A stretch of 64,000 bases of DNA from a bacterium. GTDB lineage: Bacteria > Cyanobacteriota > Vampirovibrionia > Gastranaerophilales > Gastranaerophilaceae. The notes below the pieces were generated by a model that was given only the letters and a program-made list of their open reading frames with translations, did not search any database and had not been told where the DNA came from. The DNA lies in assembly GCA_017480425.1 (NCBI GenBank), contig JAFVAR010000018.1, positions 1 to 64,000 of the forward strand, written 5' to 3'. Within the stretch, counting starts at the first letter, position 1. Each line of letters opens with the position of its first letter. Both the position numbers and the translations under genes were made by a program. This document shows positions 54,697 to 62,797 of the stretch, in pieces.

Positions 54697-56046
54697 ATGT
54701 TTAAACGAGTATTAATAGCAAATAGAGGGGAGATTGCAGTAAGAGTTATAAGAGCTTGCAGAGAACTCGGAATTCCTACTGTAGCGATATATTCACAAGC
54801 TGATGCAGAATCACTGCATGTAAGGTTGGCAACGGATGCCTTTTGTATAGGCCCTGCGCCAAGTATTGACAGTTATTTGAATATTCCTTCGATAATTTCA
54901 ACCGCATTAATGGCAGGATGTGATGCGATTCATCCAGGGTATGGGTTTCTGTCTGAAAGAGCAGAATTTGCCGAAATTTGTGCAATGTATGGCATTAAAT
55001 TTATCGGCCCTACTGCAGAATCAATGCGCAAAATGGGTGACAAAGCAACTGCAAGAAAAACAATGATAGAAAATAATGTTCCTGTCACTCCGGGAACCGG
55101 TATTATACGCTCTGTTCAACAAGCAAATGATTTTGCGAAAAGTGCCGGGTATCCTATTATCCTTAAAGCAACAGCAGGTGGCGGCGGGAAAGGTATGAGG
55201 GTCGTCAGAAGTGATGATGAATTGGAATCAAGTTTAAATTTATGCCGCCAGGAAGCTCAAAATTTCTTTGGAAATCCTGATGTATATGCAGAAAAATTCC
55301 TTGAAAATCCAAGACATATAGAAGTGCAAATTATTGCAGACTCATATGGTAACGTTATTCACCTCGGTGAACGTGACTGTTCTATTCAAAGACGTCATCA
55401 AAAATTGTTGGAAGAAGCTCCTTCTCCTGCAATTGATGAAGAAACTCGTAAAGAAATGGGTGCGGCTGCGGTTAGAGCTGCAAAAGCCGTTAATTATGAA
55501 GGAGCAGGAACTTGTGAATTCTTACTTGATCATGACGGAAAATGGTATTTTATGGAAATGAATACCCGAGTTCAGGTTGAGCACTGTGTATCTGAAATGA
55601 TATCTCAGATAGATATTGTAAGAGAACAAATTCTTGTCGCATCGGGAGAAAAACTCGGTTATACGCAAGATGATGTTAAGTTAAGAGGACATGCTATTGA
55701 ATGTCGTATTAATGCCGAAGACCCTGATAATGATTTTATGCCTTGTCCGGGTAAGATTGACGGATATTTTGCTCCGGGTGGATTTGGTATAAGAGTTGAT
55801 TCTCACGTGTATCCGGGGTATTCGATTCCTCCGTATTATGATTCAATGATAGGAAAATTAATTTGCTGGGGTGAAAACCGTAAGCAGGCAAGACGCAGAA
55901 TGTATCAAGCTTTAAAAGAATATGTTGTTACCGGTGTAAAAACAACTATTCCTTTCCATCAGGAAATTATTGAAGATGAAGTATTTAAAAGCGGAGAATT
56001 CAATACCGGATTTATTGAAGAATTTTATAAGAGAAAAGAAAAATAA
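54697..56046 (+). CDS. accC: Biotin carboxylase
   Basis: A 449-residue ATP-dependent biotin carboxylase. It has ANRGEIAVRVIRACRELGIP, the glycine-rich ATP loop KATAGGGGKGMRVV, and EMNTRVQVEHCVSEMI. ATG 54697 is behind AAGGATAATT; an earlier ATG five codons upstream would give MARII but lacks a site. Full length. Operon with accB. Confidence 0.96.
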   Translation: MFKRVLIANRGEIAVRVIRACRELGIPTVAIYSQADAESLHVRLATDAFCIGPAPSIDSYLNIPSIISTALMAGCDAIHPGYGFLSERAEFAEICAMYGIKFIGPTAESMRKMGDKATARKTMIENNVPVTPGTGIIRSVQQANDFAKSAGYPIILKATAGGGGKGMRVVRSDDELESSLNLCRQEAQNFFGNPDVYAEKFLENPRHIEVQIIADSYGNVIHLGERDCSIQRRHQKLLEEAPSPAIDEETRKEMGAAAVRAAKAVNYEGAGTCEFLLDHDGKWYFMEMNTRVQVEHCVSEMISQIDIVREQILVASGEKLGYTQDDVKLRGHAIECRINAEDPDNDFMPCPGKIDGYFAPGGFGIRVDSHVYPGYSIPPYYDSMIGKLICWGENRKQARRRMYQALKEYVVTGVKTTIPFHQEIIEDEVFKSGEFNTGFIEEFYKRKEK

Positions 56047-56049
56047 ATC

Positions 56050-56289
56050 TTATTTTTTAGGTTGGTTTAAAAATTCATATCCTATTTTTGTTGTATAGAT
56101 ATCAATGTTGTCAATAATTTGGGATTGTTTGTCTCTGATTTCGGTTAATATATGAGAAACCATTGGTGCCGGTATAGGTTCGTCAATTTTATGTTCACAA
56201 TATCCTAATAAAATTTCTATTTTATAAAAAATATCCCAAGCCTGTTCAAACAGTTCATTTGATAATTCGGAAAATTCGTTAAAATTCAT
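56050..56289 (-). CDS. Small helical hypothetical protein
   Basis: No family recognised. A 79-residue product of two or three amphipathic helices (MNFNEFSELSNELFEQAWDI, ILTEIRDKQSQIIDNIDIYT). GGAGGA lies upstream of the ATG. It converges with accC (3 nt between stops) and is divergent from the RHH gene, about 110 nt away. The divergent pair could be functionally linked, as in antitoxin-like modules, but nothing shows this. Confidence 0.7.
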   Translation of the reverse strand: MNFNEFSELSNELFEQAWDIFYKIEILLGYCEHKIDEPIPAPMVSHILTEIRDKQSQIIDNIDIYTTKIGYEFLNQPKK

Positions 56290-56389
56290 ATTTATCCTCC
56301 ATAGTATAATTTTAGCATAATGTATTCAAAAATACAAATATATAAAATGAATACAAAAATAAAATATATAAAAATATTTGATTATAGAA

Positions 56390-56395
56390 TATAAT
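56390..56395 (+). promoter_or_regulatory. -10 box of the RHH gene, predicted leaderless
   Basis: TATAAT, then TCAAAT and the ATG at 56402. No Shine-Dalgarno is present. Confidence 0.5.
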
Positions 56396-56401
56396 TCAAA
56401 T

Positions 56402-56575
56402 ATGAAAAGTTTTAAGCCATTAAAACAAACAAAAACAAAGGAGAAATCAGTTATCAGTATAAGAATAGATACTGAAATGTTATCAAAGGTTGACCAATTA
56501 GCTGCAAAGACGGATATTAGCCGTAATGAGTTTTTGGTTCAATGTATAGAATATGCACTCAAGAATTTGGGCTAA
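56402..56575 (+). CDS. Ribbon-helix-helix (CopG-like) DNA-binding protein
   Basis: A 57-residue protein with one RHH domain: strand SVISIRIDTEML, helix SKVDQLAAKT and helix SRNEFLVQCIEYAL. Such proteins bind DNA as dimers and often repress their own promoter or act as antitoxins. The ATG at 56402 is chosen over a TTG eight codons upstream because it lies 6 nt after TATAAT. It ends just before a tRNA gene. No toxin gene is adjacent on the same strand. Confidence 0.82.
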   Translation: MKSFKPLKQTKTKEKSVISIRIDTEMLSKVDQLAAKTDISRNEFLVQCIEYALKNLG

Positions 56576-56584
56576 ATTATAAGT

Positions 56585-56656
56585 GCGGACGTAATTCAGT
56601 GGTAGAATGCAACCTTCCCAAGGTTGACGTCGGGAGTTCGAGCCTCCTCGTCCGCT
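56585..56656 (+). tRNA. tRNA-Gly (CCC)
   Basis: Acceptor GCGGACG/CGTCCGC, D arm ATTC..GAAT, anticodon stem CAACC/GGTTG with loop TTCCCAA (anticodon CCC), and T arm GGGAG-TTCGAGC-CTCCT. The 3' CCA is not encoded; a T-run follows and may end transcription. Confidence 0.95.
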
Positions 56657-56666
56657 TTTTAATATT

Positions 56667-58253
56667 TTACTTTTTATTTGTTACGGAATCTAATAATTGT
56701 TTTTTATCTTTTTCCAGCTTATCTTCTCTTTCCTTGTTGCCAAACAATTGTACGGTACAAGCAGTAAGCGTTTCACTGCATCCCTGAAGCCCGAATGAAA
56801 TGTTTTGTATATAAGGATTTGAGTGTGTAAATAAACCCATACCGCCGCCGATTGCGCCGATTGTCGGATCACCTTTTGCAATACCATCCCATTTACCGTA
56901 GTATGCTTCGTATTGCATCATATTATCAGTTGCCGATTTTGAGCTATTTTCTTCCTCGGTAATGATATTCTTTTGTTCTAAATCGTTGCCTTTTTTCCCG
57001 AATAGCCATCTTGTACCTGCCATAGATGTCCAACTTGAACCGGAAGAACATGCAGCAATTATAACACCGAGTCCTGCCCATATGCCGCCCTTTTTAAGCG
57101 TGCTTCCTATTTTATTTAAGCCTTTGAGTTTCGGAAGAATGCCTTCTTTTCTTAGCATTTTTTCTGCCCTGTTAAAATTAATATGTTCATCTATAGTAGG
57201 TGCAATAAATGCACTTGACAATACACCCATAATTGCTGACGGAATAGCTATTGCTGTACCCCAGCCAAGACCAAAGTTGTCAGTATCTTGAATAAAATCT
57301 TTGCCGGCACCGGACAAATCATCAGCACTGCCTAAAAGAGTTTTCCACAAATAACTTGCTAAAACAGTTCCACCAACTAATGCTGCAGCACCTTTTCCTT
57401 TAGCTCCTTTAAATGCTTCTTTATACGCTTTTAGCGGATTAACAAACTTAGGTCTTCCGCCGTTATAAATTTCTTTCATTTGGGTTATATCTTTTAGTGC
57501 TTTTGCATTTTCTTTGGTTTCTTTGTATCCTCTGTACAGAGAGCCTCCCATAATTGCCATAACTACCGGTGCAAGATATCTTGACCATTTGCCGGCTTCT
57601 GACAGTTCTGATGCTTTAATTTCTTTTTTTGTAAATTCTGTTGAAGTTTTTTTAATATTTTCATGTTCTTTTTCAATAAATTGAGCCAATTGAGGGTTAA
57701 TTTCCTCTAATGCTTTTTTGTCCTCATTTTTAAGATTTAATAAATCTATTTTTTTACCTTTATACTCTGCTTCTATTTTGTAATAACTATCAAACATTGA
57801 TTTTAATTTAATAATTTTTGTTTTATCTTCGTCAGAAATTTTCATTTGTTCAACTCTTGCAGTAACTTCATCAGGTGTTTTTGCAAGTAAATTAAACATG
57901 TCATTTACTCTTGCTTGATAAATTTCCTTTCTTACATATTTTAGCAATTCCTTGTATTCTTTTGAAAATTCATTCGGACTGGAAATATTAATTTCAAAAC
58001 CGCTTGGAAGTTCAATTCCTTCTGCCTTTGCCTTATTTTCAATATATTGTTTTAAGAAAATATTTTTTTGAGTATTTGTAATATTCGCATCGGATTGATT
58101 AAATGCAATCGCAGGAGCAGAATCTGTGCATTCTTGCGGTTGCTGATTACTTAAAATTTCTGATAAATTTTGTTCATTACTTGTTTTTGGGGTAGGGTTA
58201 GTTTTTGTATAATACTCTTGTTTATTTACTTTTGTAACCTCAAAATTTCCCAT
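56667..58253 (-). CDS. Large hypothetical membrane protein
   Basis: No family recognised. The 528-residue product begins MGNFEVTKVN after AAGGAG, with a disordered asparagine/glutamine/threonine-rich N-terminus (about 15-65), a charged helical part (about 70-220) and a C-terminal half with about five hydrophobic, glycine/alanine-rich segments (GKGAAALVGGTVLASYLW, WAGLGVIIAACSSGSSW). It resembles the other lineage hypotheticals in layout: polar helical section plus small-residue membrane segments. The start lies across from a 302-nt gap before the next gene. Confidence 0.78.
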   Translation of the reverse strand: MGNFEVTKVNKQEYYTKTNPTPKTSNEQNLSEILSNQQPQECTDSAPAIAFNQSDANITNTQKNIFLKQYIENKAKAEGIELPSGFEINISSPNEFSKEYKELLKYVRKEIYQARVNDMFNLLAKTPDEVTARVEQMKISDEDKTKIIKLKSMFDSYYKIEAEYKGKKIDLLNLKNEDKKALEEINPQLAQFIEKEHENIKKTSTEFTKKEIKASELSEAGKWSRYLAPVVMAIMGGSLYRGYKETKENAKALKDITQMKEIYNGGRPKFVNPLKAYKEAFKGAKGKGAAALVGGTVLASYLWKTLLGSADDLSGAGKDFIQDTDNFGLGWGTAIAIPSAIMGVLSSAFIAPTIDEHINFNRAEKMLRKEGILPKLKGLNKIGSTLKKGGIWAGLGVIIAACSSGSSWTSMAGTRWLFGKKGNDLEQKNIITEEENSSKSATDNMMQYEAYYGKWDGIAKGDPTIGAIGGGMGLFTHSNPYIQNISFGLQGCSETLTACTVQLFGNKEREDKLEKDKKQLLDSVTNKK

Positions 58254-58555
58254 GTTAAATCTCCTTATATCTTTCTATTTGCAATTGTTCTGTCTCTTAT
58301 AAACAATTAGATTTAATTACTAATAATCCCCATTGTCTTACATGAATATAAAGTTTTTTTTATGCAGAAAATTGTTTATTTTAATTTACAAGTTTACAAA
58401 AATTAACAAAGAAATTAAAATTTTTAAAATTTTATTAAAGTTGTAAAAGAATTATGAAAATGATAGAATTTTCAAGTAAGGCAAATAATTTAAAAACCTT
58501 ATTTAGACTTTGTTTTGGCATATTTGATTAAAACTGTTGCTAAGAGGATTACGTT
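58254..58555. other. Divergent intergenic gap
   Basis: AT-rich, with ribosome sites for both flanking genes and promoter-like words. A 26-codon ORF from ATG 58454 lacks a ribosome site and is not supported. No repeat or strong hairpin seen. Confidence 0.6.
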
Positions 58556-59239
58556 TTGAATATAGAAAGTAGTATTTTTTCAAGATACACACCCGATTTT
58601 AAAAAAATTAAAAACTACGGATTTAAACTTAAAAACGACGAGTATTATATTGAAAGACAAATAAAAAACGGTGAGTTTAAAGCGGTTATAAAAATTAATA
58701 ATTCAGGACAAATTACAGGAACTGTATATGACGTTGAAAATAATGAAGAATATTTACCGCTCAGACTTGAAAATCAACAGGGAGCTTTTGTAGGCGAAAT
58801 AAAAACCGAATATGAGTCAGTTTTGATTGATATAAGGGAAAAATGCTTTAACCAAAACTATTTTGTTTCCAAACAGGGGAACAGAATTGCGCAATTGATA
58901 TTAAAAAAATATGGAGACAGTCCTGTTTTTATGTGGGAAAAATTTCCGACTTTCGGAGTTTACAAAAATCCTGAAAATAACAAATGGTACGGATTGATTA
59001 TGAATATTGAGAGATTCAGGCTGGGTGAAGAGAGCGAAGATTTTGTTGAGGTTATGAACTTAAAGCTTGATAAAGACAAGATTCCTGACTTAGTAAAAAA
59101 GGACGGGTTCTATTCTGCTTGGCATATGAACAAAAAATATTGGGTTAGTTTAAGTTTGGATGATACATTAAGTGATGCTGAAGTAATGAAGTGTATTGAA
59201 GAAAGTCATTCATATACTGAAAAAAAGGTAAAAAAATAG
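58556..59239 (+). CDS. MmcQ/YjbR-like (DUF419) two-part protein
   Basis: A 227-residue protein whose second half is a YjbR/MmcQ domain (MWEKFPTFGVYKN, WYGLIMNIE, FVEVMNLKLDKDKIPDLVKK, AWHMNKKYWVSLSLDD). These bind DNA or other ligands with a cyanobacterial phage-like fold; role is unclear. The N-terminal half (GFKLKNDEYYIERQIKNGEF) looks like a separate small domain. TTG start with AGAGG 7 nt upstream. It ends in a strong terminator. Confidence 0.82.
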   Translation: MNIESSIFSRYTPDFKKIKNYGFKLKNDEYYIERQIKNGEFKAVIKINNSGQITGTVYDVENNEEYLPLRLENQQGAFVGEIKTEYESVLIDIREKCFNQNYFVSKQGNRIAQLILKKYGDSPVFMWEKFPTFGVYKNPENNKWYGLIMNIERFRLGEESEDFVEVMNLKLDKDKIPDLVKKDGFYSAWHMNKKYWVSLSLDDTLSDAEVMKCIEESHSYTEKKVKK

Positions 59240-59261
59240 AAAGGGCCTCTTCGGCCCTTTC
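59239..59261 (+). terminator. Terminator of the YjbR-like gene
   Basis: Perfect 9-bp stem GAAAGGGCC/GGCCCTTTC with TCTTC loop, starting at the last base of the stop codon, then CATTCTTTT. Confidence 0.85.
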
Positions 59262-59353
59262 CATTCTTTTAATGAACTAAGGTGCAGTGTTTTTAACTGC
59301 TACTATTATTATAACGTATTTTTTATCCTTTTCAATCCTACAGTACAAAAATA

Positions 59354-59362
59354 TGATAAAAT
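59354..59362 (+). promoter_or_regulatory. Extended -10 box for the 59395 operon
   Basis: TGATAAAAT followed by AGTAATAAAGG; leader of about 25 nt to ATG 59395, with TAGGAG as ribosome site. Confidence 0.5.
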
Positions 59363-59394
59363 AGTAATAAAGGATTAGAATTATAGGAGTATAT

Positions 59395-60075
59395 ATGAAA
59401 AAGGTTTTTGTTGTTTTGAGCTTGTTGTGCATTTGTAATCCTTGTGTTGCGGATTTAACAGGTGATACGTACGTTCAAGGAAGAGTTGATAATATTGGTG
59501 TTAAACTTTTGAATGCTAATCGAATTCAAAACAGGATGATTTTTGTTTATACAAAAGAGCAAAAGCAGAAAGAATTATCTTTAAGCAAGTCGCTTACAAG
59601 CAGGCAGATTATTGTTTATGACGGCTTATACCAATCTGTTCAAACAGATGATGAGTTGGCAGCAATGCTTGCCAGAGAAATTTCTTCTGCGGTAAAATCT
59701 TATAGCGGGATTTGGGGCGGAAAACTTGATGCTGCTCAGGTAACGCTGGGCTCTAAAAAATTTGAAACAGTTGCAGATAAAAGAGCGGTTGATTATATGG
59801 TTAATGCAGGTTATAACCCTCTTGGTTTAATTGTATATATTAACAAAACTTGTCCCCAAAAACGGGGAGATAAAATAGGCAGGCACAACCTTACGTCTAA
59901 AAGACTTGCCAGAATTTATGAGTACATAACTTATAAATATCCTTCTTATCTTGAAAATAACGAATACATAAATAATGAATTTTATCAGAATTTTCTTTTA
60001 ACTTCAGTAGAGAATCGCAAAAAGCTTGAGCAAAAAATAAAAACAGGTTCAAAAGAGGAAATAGATTATGAATAA
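59395..60075 (+). CDS. Exported M48-like protein with degenerate active site
   Basis: A 226-residue exported protein (signal peptide MKKVFVVLSLLCICNPCVA). It aligns in pattern with M48 zinc peptidases: VYDGLYQSVQTDDELAAMLA, then ETVADKRAVDYMVNAGYNP as the third-ligand helix. The HExxH is replaced by residues 94-98 REISS, so both zinc histidines are gone while the glutamate stays. It is therefore likely a non-catalytic scaffold or inhibitor. First of two overlapping genes (8 nt) with 60068-60568. Confidence 0.78.
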   Translation: MKKVFVVLSLLCICNPCVADLTGDTYVQGRVDNIGVKLLNANRIQNRMIFVYTKEQKQKELSLSKSLTSRQIIVYDGLYQSVQTDDELAAMLAREISSAVKSYSGIWGGKLDAAQVTLGSKKFETVADKRAVDYMVNAGYNPLGLIVYINKTCPQKRGDKIGRHNLTSKRLARIYEYITYKYPSYLENNEYINNEFYQNFLLTSVENRKKLEQKIKTGSKEEIDYE

Positions 60076-60568
60076 AGTTTTTCTCACATTTATAATGTTT
60101 TTATTTTCATTTATGCAAGTAAATGCGCTTTCGTACAACTATTCTTCAACAAAAAGTGTGCCTATAAAACTAAAAATAGTAAAAGAAATAGATTCTGAAT
60201 CAGAAATTTATGAAGGTCAAAAAATAAATTTTATAACAATTTCAGATGTCCAATATAACGGAAAACTCGTTGTTGCAAGAGGAGAAATTATTCCGGCAAA
60301 AATTGAGACCATTGTAACGTCAGGGATGAACGGATTTCCGGCGGAAATAATAGTTGATGAATTTGAAATTCCTGGGATTAAGAGTTCTCAACTCGTAGGT
60401 ACTTCTGTTAAAAAAGGGCAAAATCGTGCTCTTTGGGTATATCCTCTAAAATGGGCATTAACTCCTATTCCTTTTGTGGGTTCGCTTACAAATCTTATAA
60501 TGGGCGGGCATGCAAAAATCAATTCGACAGATATTTTTACGGTTTATTACTATCCTGAATGGAAATAA
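60068..60568 (+). CDS. Exported hypothetical protein
   Basis: No family recognised. The 166-residue product has a signal peptide (VFLTFIMFLFSFMQVNA) and a beta-rich mature part (SVPIKLKIVKEI, GKLVVARGEIIPAKIETIV). Near the end a hydrophobic segment (LTPIPFVGSLTNLIMGG) could be membrane-associated. It overlaps the M48-like gene by 8 nt, so the two are translated together and probably act together. Confidence 0.75.
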   Translation: MNKVFLTFIMFLFSFMQVNALSYNYSSTKSVPIKLKIVKEIDSESEIYEGQKINFITISDVQYNGKLVVARGEIIPAKIETIVTSGMNGFPAEIIVDEFEIPGIKSSQLVGTSVKKGQNRALWVYPLKWALTPIPFVGSLTNLIMGGHAKINSTDIFTVYYYPEWK

Positions 60569-60608
60569 AATTTATTATTGACAAAACTTGTATAATCAAA
60601 TTTAATAA

Positions 60609-60617
60609 TGGTATAAT
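60609..60617 (+). promoter_or_regulatory. Extended -10 box for the 60636 gene
   Basis: TGGTATAAT; ATG 60636 follows after AAAAAAGG. A second TATAAT lies about 20 nt earlier, so two starts are possible. Confidence 0.5.
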
Positions 60618-60635
60618 CAGAAAAAAGGTTTTTAT

Positions 60636-61067
60636 ATGAGAAAATTTATTTTATTAACTTGTTTATTAATTCCACTATCAGTTTTAGCACAGGAAGATTA
60701 TTCTTTAAACGGGGTTGATGAGCCTCAATGGAAAAGTTTTGCTCCTCCTGCGTACATAGATGTTAAAGCTCCGAGAGGTTTCGGAAAATTTAATGACACT
60801 GCTTCATATTGGTATAAGCGTCGTGTAGAATTTGAAAACGGTATAGAAAAATGCCGTGAAGTAGAAAAAACGGAAGCAAAAGTTAGTTGCTATCAAGAAC
60901 TTAAAGTTAAACAATACCAAAAAAACAGTGACTATAATGCACGTTTAGAGGCTATAGAAAGAGCAAAGCACCTGCCTCAGGAAATGCAGGATCCTACAAA
61001 CAACATGGTTCCGATTGGCGGTTATTTGAACAATATGATGAAATATATGCCTAATGAATTTCGGTAA
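60636..61067 (+). CDS. Exported hypothetical protein
   Basis: No family recognised. The 143-residue product has a signal peptide (MRKFILLTCLLIPLSVLAQ) and a charged, helical mature part with two cysteines (KCREVEKTEAKVSCYQELK) that may form a disulphide. It overlaps the 3' end of rdgB by 17 nt on the opposite strand. A promoter with an extended -10 box lies upstream. Confidence 0.75.
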   Translation: MRKFILLTCLLIPLSVLAQEDYSLNGVDEPQWKSFAPPAYIDVKAPRGFGKFNDTASYWYKRRVEFENGIEKCREVEKTEAKVSCYQELKVKQYQKNSDYNARLEAIERAKHLPQEMQDPTNNMVPIGGYLNNMMKYMPNEFR

Positions 61068-61644
61068 TAAGTAAATTTGTTTTAATGTAATTTAAAATCT
61101 GTCTGAGGGCGACTGAGCGGTGGGAAATTTGATTTTTTTCATCTTCGGAGAGTTCTGCGATTGTTTTGGTATAATTTCTCGGTAAAAAAATCGGGTCGTA
61201 ACCGAATCCGTTTTTACCTCTTGGCTCTCTTATTATTGTACCTTCACATCTGCCTTCAAAACTGTATTCGACTTTTCCTTGCGGGTTAATAAGAGTCATT
61301 GCGCAAGCAAAGTATGCTTTTCTGTCAGCAGTTCCGTTGAGTTCGTTTAAAACACGTTTTATGCGTAATTCCGGAGTATCGGCATATCTGGCAGAATATA
61401 TCCCCGGAGCTCCGTTTAGGGCATCAATACACAAACCGGAGTCATCCGCTAAAATCCAAGATTTTGCGAGTTTCCAAGCTTCTCGTGCCTTTATGTATGA
61501 ATTTTCTTGAAATGTTTTTCCGTTTTCTATCGGATTAAAATTATTAGGCGGCAAAATGAATTTCACGTCTATCCCGTAGTCTGCGGCTATTTCATTAATT
61601 TCCTGAACTTTATGTTCGTTTGATGATGCTAAAACAATTTTCAT
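61051..61644 (-). CDS. rdgB: Non-canonical purine NTP pyrophosphatase RdgB/HAM1
   Basis: A 197-residue house-cleaning enzyme that hydrolyses ITP, dITP and XTP to monophosphates. It has ASSNEHKVQEI, ILADDSGLCIDALNGAPGIY, GKNGFGYDPIFLP and SHRSVALRQIL. Full length. The ATG lacks a Shine-Dalgarno and follows TGATAAACT by 6 nt. It is the only gene of its unit. Confidence 0.95.
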   Translation of the reverse strand: MKIVLASSNEHKVQEINEIAADYGIDVKFILPPNNFNPIENGKTFQENSYIKAREAWKLAKSWILADDSGLCIDALNGAPGIYSARYADTPELRIKRVLNELNGTADRKAYFACAMTLINPQGKVEYSFEGRCEGTIIREPRGKNGFGYDPIFLPRNYTKTIAELSEDEKNQISHRSVALRQILNYIKTNLLITEIH

Positions 61645-61650
61645 AATTTG

Positions 61651-61659
61651 AGTTTATCA
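61651..61659 (-). promoter_or_regulatory. Extended -10 box of rdgB, predicted leaderless
   Basis: Minus strand TGATAAACT, then CAAATT and the ATG. The hexamer TAAACT is weaker than the other boxes. Confidence 0.4.
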
Positions 61660-61692
61660 TAATGAGAAATCTAAAACAATAAATAATAGAAA

Positions 61693-61720
61693 TCGCCGAT
61701 AAGAAATTTCCAATCGGCGA
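61693..61720 (-). terminator. Terminator of hpf
   Basis: 8-bp stem TCGCCGAT/ATCGGCGA with a 12-nt loop, followed on the minus strand by TTTCTATTATTT. Confidence 0.75.
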
Positions 61721-61758
61721 ATTTTGATAAATCTCATTATTTAGTTTTTATAAACTTA

Positions 61759-62112
61759 TTAACTTTCTACAGCTTCTTCAGCAACTTCAGTGTTTCTGAT
61801 TGTTGTTTTATCAGAACCTAAAGCTTTGTCCTTAAACTTTTTAACCTGTCTGTCAAGCTTGTCTGCCAATAGGTCAATGCTTGCATACATTGAATCGTCT
61901 GATTCTTCGCAATGAACAACGCCTGTGTTCATTTTACATGATACTTCTGCAACGTGCTTACCTGTTGCGGCAGGGTTCTTAATAACAGAAAGAATTACGT
62001 CAATACCTGTAATTTGGTCATAGTGATTTGCGACTTTTCCTATTTTTTCTTTGACGTAAGCCTTGATAGCATCGGTAATTTCAATATTTTTACCGGTAAC
62101 GTGTATATGCAT
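61759..62112 (-). CDS. hpf: Ribosome hibernation factor HPF (short)
   Basis: A 117-residue HPF/RaiA protein that stops translation by blocking the decoding centre. It has MHIHVTGKNIEITDAIKAYV and the basic helix LLADKLDRQVKKFKDKA. The C-terminal dimerising domain of long HPF is absent. The ATG has TAGGAGG upstream. It lies alone between hairpins. Confidence 0.92.
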   Translation of the reverse strand: MHIHVTGKNIEITDAIKAYVKEKIGKVANHYDQITGIDVILSVIKNPAATGKHVAEVSCKMNTGVVHCEESDDSMYASIDLLADKLDRQVKKFKDKALGSDKTTIRNTEVAEEAVES

Positions 62113-62200
62113 GTAAACCTCCTATATACTACTTCTTTATTGTACTACATTTTTCATGCTTTTTAAAGAGGGCAAATAACTAAACAAAATATAAATGCAC

Positions 62201-62242
62201 AAAGTTACCACATACTTTGTATGTACAAACGGTAGTGACTTT
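62201..62242. terminator. Large near-perfect hairpin, likely terminator of 62270 gene
   Basis: Nested arms AAAGT/ACTTT, TACC/GGTA and ACATAC/GTATGT around TTT. It lies downstream of the minus-strand gene at 62270; a following T-rich run on the minus strand supports termination. Confidence 0.6.
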
Positions 62243-62269
62243 ATGTAAACTTATACAAAAGTGAAGTAG

Positions 62270-62488
62270 TTAAGATTCTATAACTTGAGGCATTTCAACT
62301 TTAGGAGCGCCAATAGTTCTGACTAATTCTAAAACGGCAGCTTTCATTTGGCATTTTTGTGCAGTTGCGCTAAAAAAGTCGCTATAAAAACATCCGTCAC
62401 ACACACAACCTCTTTTATAGCATTCTAAAGCAGTAGGTGTCCATCTCTTAACTGCTATAGCTCTCCCCATATCACGACTTTTAAACAC
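62270..62488 (-). CDS. Small cysteine-rich protein
   Basis: A 72-residue product with five cysteines, four in CYKRGCVCDGCFY and one later in KCQMKAAVLELV. This is a probable zinc or iron-sulphur site. The start is GTG, supported by GGAGG with 6 nt spacing; an ATG six codons later lacks a site. Similar short proteins occur in several anaerobes as far as I recall, but I cannot name a family. No neighbour on the same strand is close. Confidence 0.75.
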   Translation of the reverse strand: MFKSRDMGRAIAVKRWTPTALECYKRGCVCDGCFYSDFFSATAQKCQMKAAVLELVRTIGAPKVEMPQVIES

Positions 62489-62589
62489 TTATATCCTCCG
62501 AAAATTATTTTCAAAATATTATCTTACAAACAATAAAACTGAGAGTACTCCCCTTTGCTCTCAATCTATATTTCTATTATATTGACTAA

Positions 62590-62765
62590 GTTCGCTTTTA
62601 CAAGCCGTTTTAAGCCAAATGTAAAGTTTTTTAACGACATGTTTTATGCCCAATATTGCTGCAATATGGGCGTTTAAGACATGCCAATTTACCACGAATA
62701 CATGATTGCGGCGAAAAAAAACATGAAAACGCATGTCTTGAGCATGTTTTCATGTATTTTTATAT
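62590..62765 (+). ncRNA. Candidate structured RNA ending in a terminator
   Basis: Within a 309-nt gene-free gap. A possible promoter is TTGCTC (62555-62560), 17 nt, TATATT (62578-62583). Downstream a compact hairpin (GCCC-ATATTGC/GCAATAT-GGGC, 62648-62671) extends through partly pairing flanks, followed by a 10-bp stem ACATGAAAAC/GTTTTCATGT (62721-62755) and T-run. The terminator loop GCATGTCTT (62731-62739) is complementary to AAGACATGC at 62676-62684. No ORF lies inside. Family unknown. Confidence 0.4.
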
Positions 62766-62797
62766 ATATTAAGTTTTGTAACGATGTTGGCATGGTT

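Noticed and set aside
62590-62765. 6S RNA or tmRNA identity for the structured region
   Set aside because: Size fits 6S, but the required long closing stem and central bubble are not seen, and no tRNA-like end is present.
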